Source: Lentisphaerales bacterium
Lineage (GTDB): Bacteria > Verrucomicrobiota > Lentisphaeria > Lentisphaerales > Lentisphaeraceae
Direction of reading: 5' to 3'
DNA length: 64,000 nucleotides
Assembly (NCBI GenBank): GCA_022446985.1
Contig: JAKVBD010000003.1
Coordinates: forward strand, 62,001-126,000
The notes below the pieces were generated by a model. It saw only the letters and a list, made by a program, of their open reading frames with translations. It was not told the DNA's origin and searched no databases. Below, in pieces: positions 61,806 through 64,000 of this stretch (positions are counted from its first letter, which is position 1; each line of letters opens with the position of its first letter). A program made the translations under genes and the position numbers.

Positions 61806-61898
61806 ATGAGAAGCGGATACCTGATTTCAATTTCACTCAATATCATCAGCATTCCTTTTATCTGCATAGGAGTTGGCGGGGCAGGCTTTTTTATATGA
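61806..61898 (+). CDS. Possible small membrane peptide, 30 aa
   Basis: The frame MRSGYLISISLNIISIPFIC continues with a Gly-rich hydrophobic end (IGVGGAGFFI), giving one predicted membrane helix. No convincing ribosome-binding site precedes it, and it could be chance or the remnant of a signal sequence. Kept only because the rest of the gap is empty. Confidence 0.2.
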   Translation: MRSGYLISISLNIISIPFICIGVGGAGFFI

Positions 61899-61956
61899 TA
61901 CCATCGTTAATTATACGATAGTTGACGCAGCAGTCTGCACTTGAATTGAGAAACTA

Positions 61957-61972
61957 AAGTAAGCGCTTTATT
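61957..61972. promoter_or_regulatory. LacI-family-like palindrome
   Basis: AAGCGCTT at 61961-61968 is a perfect 8-bp palindrome with partly symmetric A/T flanks (AA at 61957, TT at 61971), the type of centre bound by LacI/GalR regulators. No LacI-type gene is seen in the window. Confidence 0.3.
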
Positions 61973-62050
61973 CTAAGACAAAGACCTTCAAGATTTTGTG
62001 TGGGATAATTTTTGATACAGACATATTTTATAATTCTCAGTGTACTCGGT

Positions 62051-62090
62051 CTCTGTGGTAAAAAACGATTACACCACTAATGCCACAGAG
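62051..62090. repeat. CTCTGTGG/CCACAGAG inverted repeat
   Basis: Two 8-bp arms (62051-62058 and 62083-62090) are separated by 24 nt. The string resembles short repeats seen between genes elsewhere in this window in being GC-richer than its surroundings, but there is no shared sequence. Confidence 0.5.
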
Positions 62091-62263
62091 GATATATAAA
62101 GAAGATTGCAAGTGAATAAGACTATTGATTTCTAGTAGTTATAAAATGCCAGAATTATAGAACTTTGATAAACTCTTTTTTCAGTACCCACTTGAACGGT
62201 TTATGCTCCCGAACCCAACACTGTTTCCAGTAGCCCTTTAAAAAATCGTTTTCCACACAGTCC

Positions 62264-62914
62264 TTACTGTTCAACATCCCAGAAAGTATGGGTCCCCGTA
62301 TTTACACCAAGAAGAAAACTTATAGACTTCGACTTACTGCTGCCATCCAAAAAAGTCACATTCGCTCTATCAAGGTGACGAGCGACTCGTTCCTCTTCCG
62401 GTAACTCCATAAGACTGGCCGAATCCATATACCACCAACCTGACTTTGAAAAGTTTTTCTTTGAATCAATGGCCATTGCAGTTTCATCTGCCGTCGCTTG
62501 ATGCAAGGCTGTTTGATGAAACGAGCCATTTGCCCAGGTGCTTCCCGCAACTCCAGGAGTCAAAGCTATGGACGATTGCCAAACTTCTGTTAACTCCATA
62601 CCACTTGGACATTTCTGCACATTTGATGGGCCGCCATCCCCTAGTGGTCCCTCAGGCAACAAACTTGGAATCAAACGATCAAACCAACGGGTACTGTTAG
62701 TATCCTTATGAGAAGGACCATAATTATTGTTATCAATAATATAGGAAGTCACCGCTATTCCTACTTGCCGTTGATTACTCATACAAACAGTCTGCATGGT
62801 CTTATTTCGAGCTTTCGCCAAAGAAGGTAACAAAATACTGGCAAGGATACCAATAATAGAAATAACAACAAGAAGTTCAATAAGAGTAAACTTCGACACG
62901 ACACGATTATACAT
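62264..62914 (-). CDS. Type II secretion-like pseudopilin (prepilin N-terminus)
   Basis: The product (216 residues) has the prepilin motif KFTLIELLVVISIIGILAS with Glu5 of the mature form, then ILLPSLAKAR. The C-terminal part has VARHLDRANVTFLDGSS, the H-x9-DG-type block of PVC pseudopilin-like proteins. Lentisphaerae carry very many such proteins, whose role is unresolved. ATG 62914 is 9 nt from GGAG; the earlier TTG/ATG codons overlap the Shine-Dalgarno sequence. It stands alone, with no secretion genes nearby. Confidence 0.85.
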   Translation of the reverse strand: MYNRVVSKFTLIELLVVISIIGILASILLPSLAKARNKTMQTVCMSNQRQVGIAVTSYIIDNNNYGPSHKDTNSTRWFDRLIPSLLPEGPLGDGGPSNVQKCPSGMELTEVWQSSIALTPGVAGSTWANGSFHQTALHQATADETAMAIDSKKNFSKSGWWYMDSASLMELPEEERVARHLDRANVTFLDGSSKSKSISFLLGVNTGTHTFWDVEQ

Positions 62915-63065
62915 ACACGACATCTCCAATACAAATACACAACGTTAAGGAAATGCCTAAAGAGCAAAACAGCTTGTAAAGTTTAAACTCATTTGTGTAT
63001 ATTTGGGCAACTTAGCTACAGCAAGACAAAAAGGGACCTACATATAAAGAAAGGGACAAAAAGAA

Positions 63066-63141
63066 TGGAGGCACGAACCGGATTCGAACCGGTGGTACAT
63101 GGTTTTGCAGACCATTGCCTTACCACTTGGCTACCGTGCCT
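63066..63141 (-). tRNA. tRNA-Cys (anticodon GCA), CCA encoded
   Basis: On the minus strand a cloverleaf runs from AGGCACG to CGTGCCT followed by an encoded CCA. The anticodon stem ATGGT/ACCAT holds loop CTGCAAA with GCA anticodon, and the T arm reads ACCGG-TTCGAAT-CCGGT. Confidence 0.97.
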
Positions 63142-63311
63142 TCAAGGTGCCCCTATATTAGCACCGACTCTTTTCTTGTCTATTAAGATTTGATGAAATT
63201 TTCAGAGATTTTCGGGGCTATGACAAAAATGCTGACATTGATCATATTTTGAGGCTTGTTGAACGCTCTCCTTAAGCTACTTTTGCTCAAGATATTTTGA
63301 AGGATTTGGAA

Positions 63312-64000
63312 TGAAACTTAACCCGTACTTGACGCAGAAGCGCGAATACCCGCTTTTTATATATGCCAGAAAGGCCGAAGAACTCAAAGCTCAGGGAGTC
63401 GATGTCATTAACCTGACTATCGGCGACCCACTCGATGACACCTACCCGGCAGTCCGTGAAGCAACAATCAAAGCTTTGCAGGGAAAAACAAATTCGGCCT
63501 ACCCGGCATCCAAAGGCTCCAAAGAACTTTTAGAAGCTGTCAGCGACTGGGCCAGGAGAAATCACGATTTGAATCTCGATCCGACTAAGCAAATCATTTC
63601 CTGCAATGGTAGTAAAGAAGCTATCTTCCATGCGGCTATGCTTTTTGACTGGAGCGATGGTGGCGAAATCTTCATTCCTTCACTCTCCTACCCGGTTTAT
63701 GAAAATTCGGCCGCTTTACACAGCATAAAATACAAATATCTACCGTTAACCGAGGAAAACAATTTTCTTCCAGATCTCGATGCTATATCTGACGAAGACT
63801 GGCAAGTCTGCAAAATGTTCTGGATTAACTCGCCTCATAACCCGACGACAGCCATTGCTGATTTAGAGTACCTTCAAAAACTTGTCGATTTAGCAGAAAA
63901 GCATTACTTCATGATTTGTGCTGATGAGTGTTATAACGATATTCACTATGGGCCAGTTCCACCTTCAATTCTCGATACCAAACCTTCAAAGAACTGGATC
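63312..64000 (+). CDS. Class I/II PLP aminotransferase (3' partial)
   Basis: The frame from ATG 63312 (AAGGA 6 nt upstream) runs open to the right edge, 229 codons. It has the class I aminotransferase start (NLTIGDPLDD), SAYPASKGSKELLEAV, the cofactor-contact CNGSKEAIFHAA, the NSPHNPTT motif and the ADECYNDIHYG Asp/Tyr segment. The PLP Lys would lie beyond the window. It resembles aspartate or LL-diaminopimelate aminotransferases; the exact substrate is undecided. Confidence 0.9.

Larger units (their letters stand above)
61480..62263. other. 784-bp AT-rich intergenic region
   Basis: No gene of normal size is visible. The region holds an AT-rich stretch (61500-61690) with a pair of direct repeats, a possible 30-codon frame at 61806-61898, an AAGCGCTT palindrome at 61961-61968 and a CTCTGTGG/CCACAGAG inverted repeat at 62051-62090. 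It must contain the promoter of the AraC-PSD1 gene. Confidence 0.6.

Overview
The window looks like a chromosomal segment of a Gram-negative bacterium of the PVC group, most likely Lentisphaerae (Lentisphaera-like). This is inference from gene families, not from a marker search. The pointers are: a PSD1-type cytochrome/DUF1549/DUF1553 protein next to a DUF1501 protein; a pseudopilin-like protein of the FTLIELLVVI type; several Hanks-type kinases with DWG/DMG motifs; Tat-type signals on a sugar isomerase and the DUF1501 protein; and an outer-membrane porin ending in Phe. Base composition is moderate to AT-rich. Most genes are housekeeping and tightly packed, many with 1-8 nt overlaps.

Layout. 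1-5.5 kb (+): ftsK (5' end outside the window), a RodZ-like membrane HTH protein and uvrC. 5.5-7.2 kb (-): fabD and a class 3 lipase. 7.3-10.5 kb (+): a very large DHH phosphoesterase-like protein and a small orphan gene, each followed by a terminator. 10.6-12.7 kb (-): a two-TM protein and an exported DnaJ-zinc-finger-like protein, divergent from a kinase-LRR gene and a LysR regulator (+). 16.1-17.4 kb (+): a porin. 17.5-20.8 kb (-): gatCAB. 20.9-22.5 kb (-): rdgC-dtd, divergent from an exported PLD nuclease (+). 23.1-25.9 kb (-): two flagellar units, fliW-flagellin and flgB-flgC-fliE, each with a sigma-54-like promoter. 26.2-30.5 kb (+): an HDOD protein, an SDR epimerase, an Rsm22-like methyltransferase, a cyclic-nucleotide-binding protein and an FHA-adenylate cyclase. 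30.5-33.5 kb (-): rlmD-era-folB-folK. 33.6-37.0 kb (+): an exported repeat protein and an RlmI-like methyltransferase. 37.1-41.8 kb (-): a RibBA-like pseudoenzyme coupled to a RibA, a GSCFA protein, and hisH-hisF. 42.1-50.7 kb (+): ftsB-like, hemW, a zinc-ribbon kinase, GlgE, a CorA-like transporter and a PhoD-like phosphatase.

50.7-61.5 kb (-) is the accessory-looking part, a probable carbohydrate utilisation locus. In transcription order it holds an AraC regulator fused in one frame to an exported PSD1 cytochrome protein, a DUF1501 protein, an aldo/keto reductase, a TIM-barrel sugar isomerase, an aldose 1-epimerase, a Tat-exported sugar isomerase and an SMP-30-type lactonase. Its intergenic regions carry short repeats and hairpins. 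After a 784-bp AT-rich gap come a pseudopilin-like gene (-), tRNA-Cys(GCA) (-) and the start of a class I aminotransferase (+) that runs off the right edge.

The most unusual observations are: the AraC-PSD1 fusion, predicted to be a membrane-tethered regulator with a periplasmic haem domain, with paired direct repeats upstream that could be its operator; the paired RibBA paralogues in which neither RibB half has its catalytic residues; a KPLLLKK motif shared by FtsK and the adjacent RodZ-like protein; and the sigma-54 promoters of the flagellar operons.
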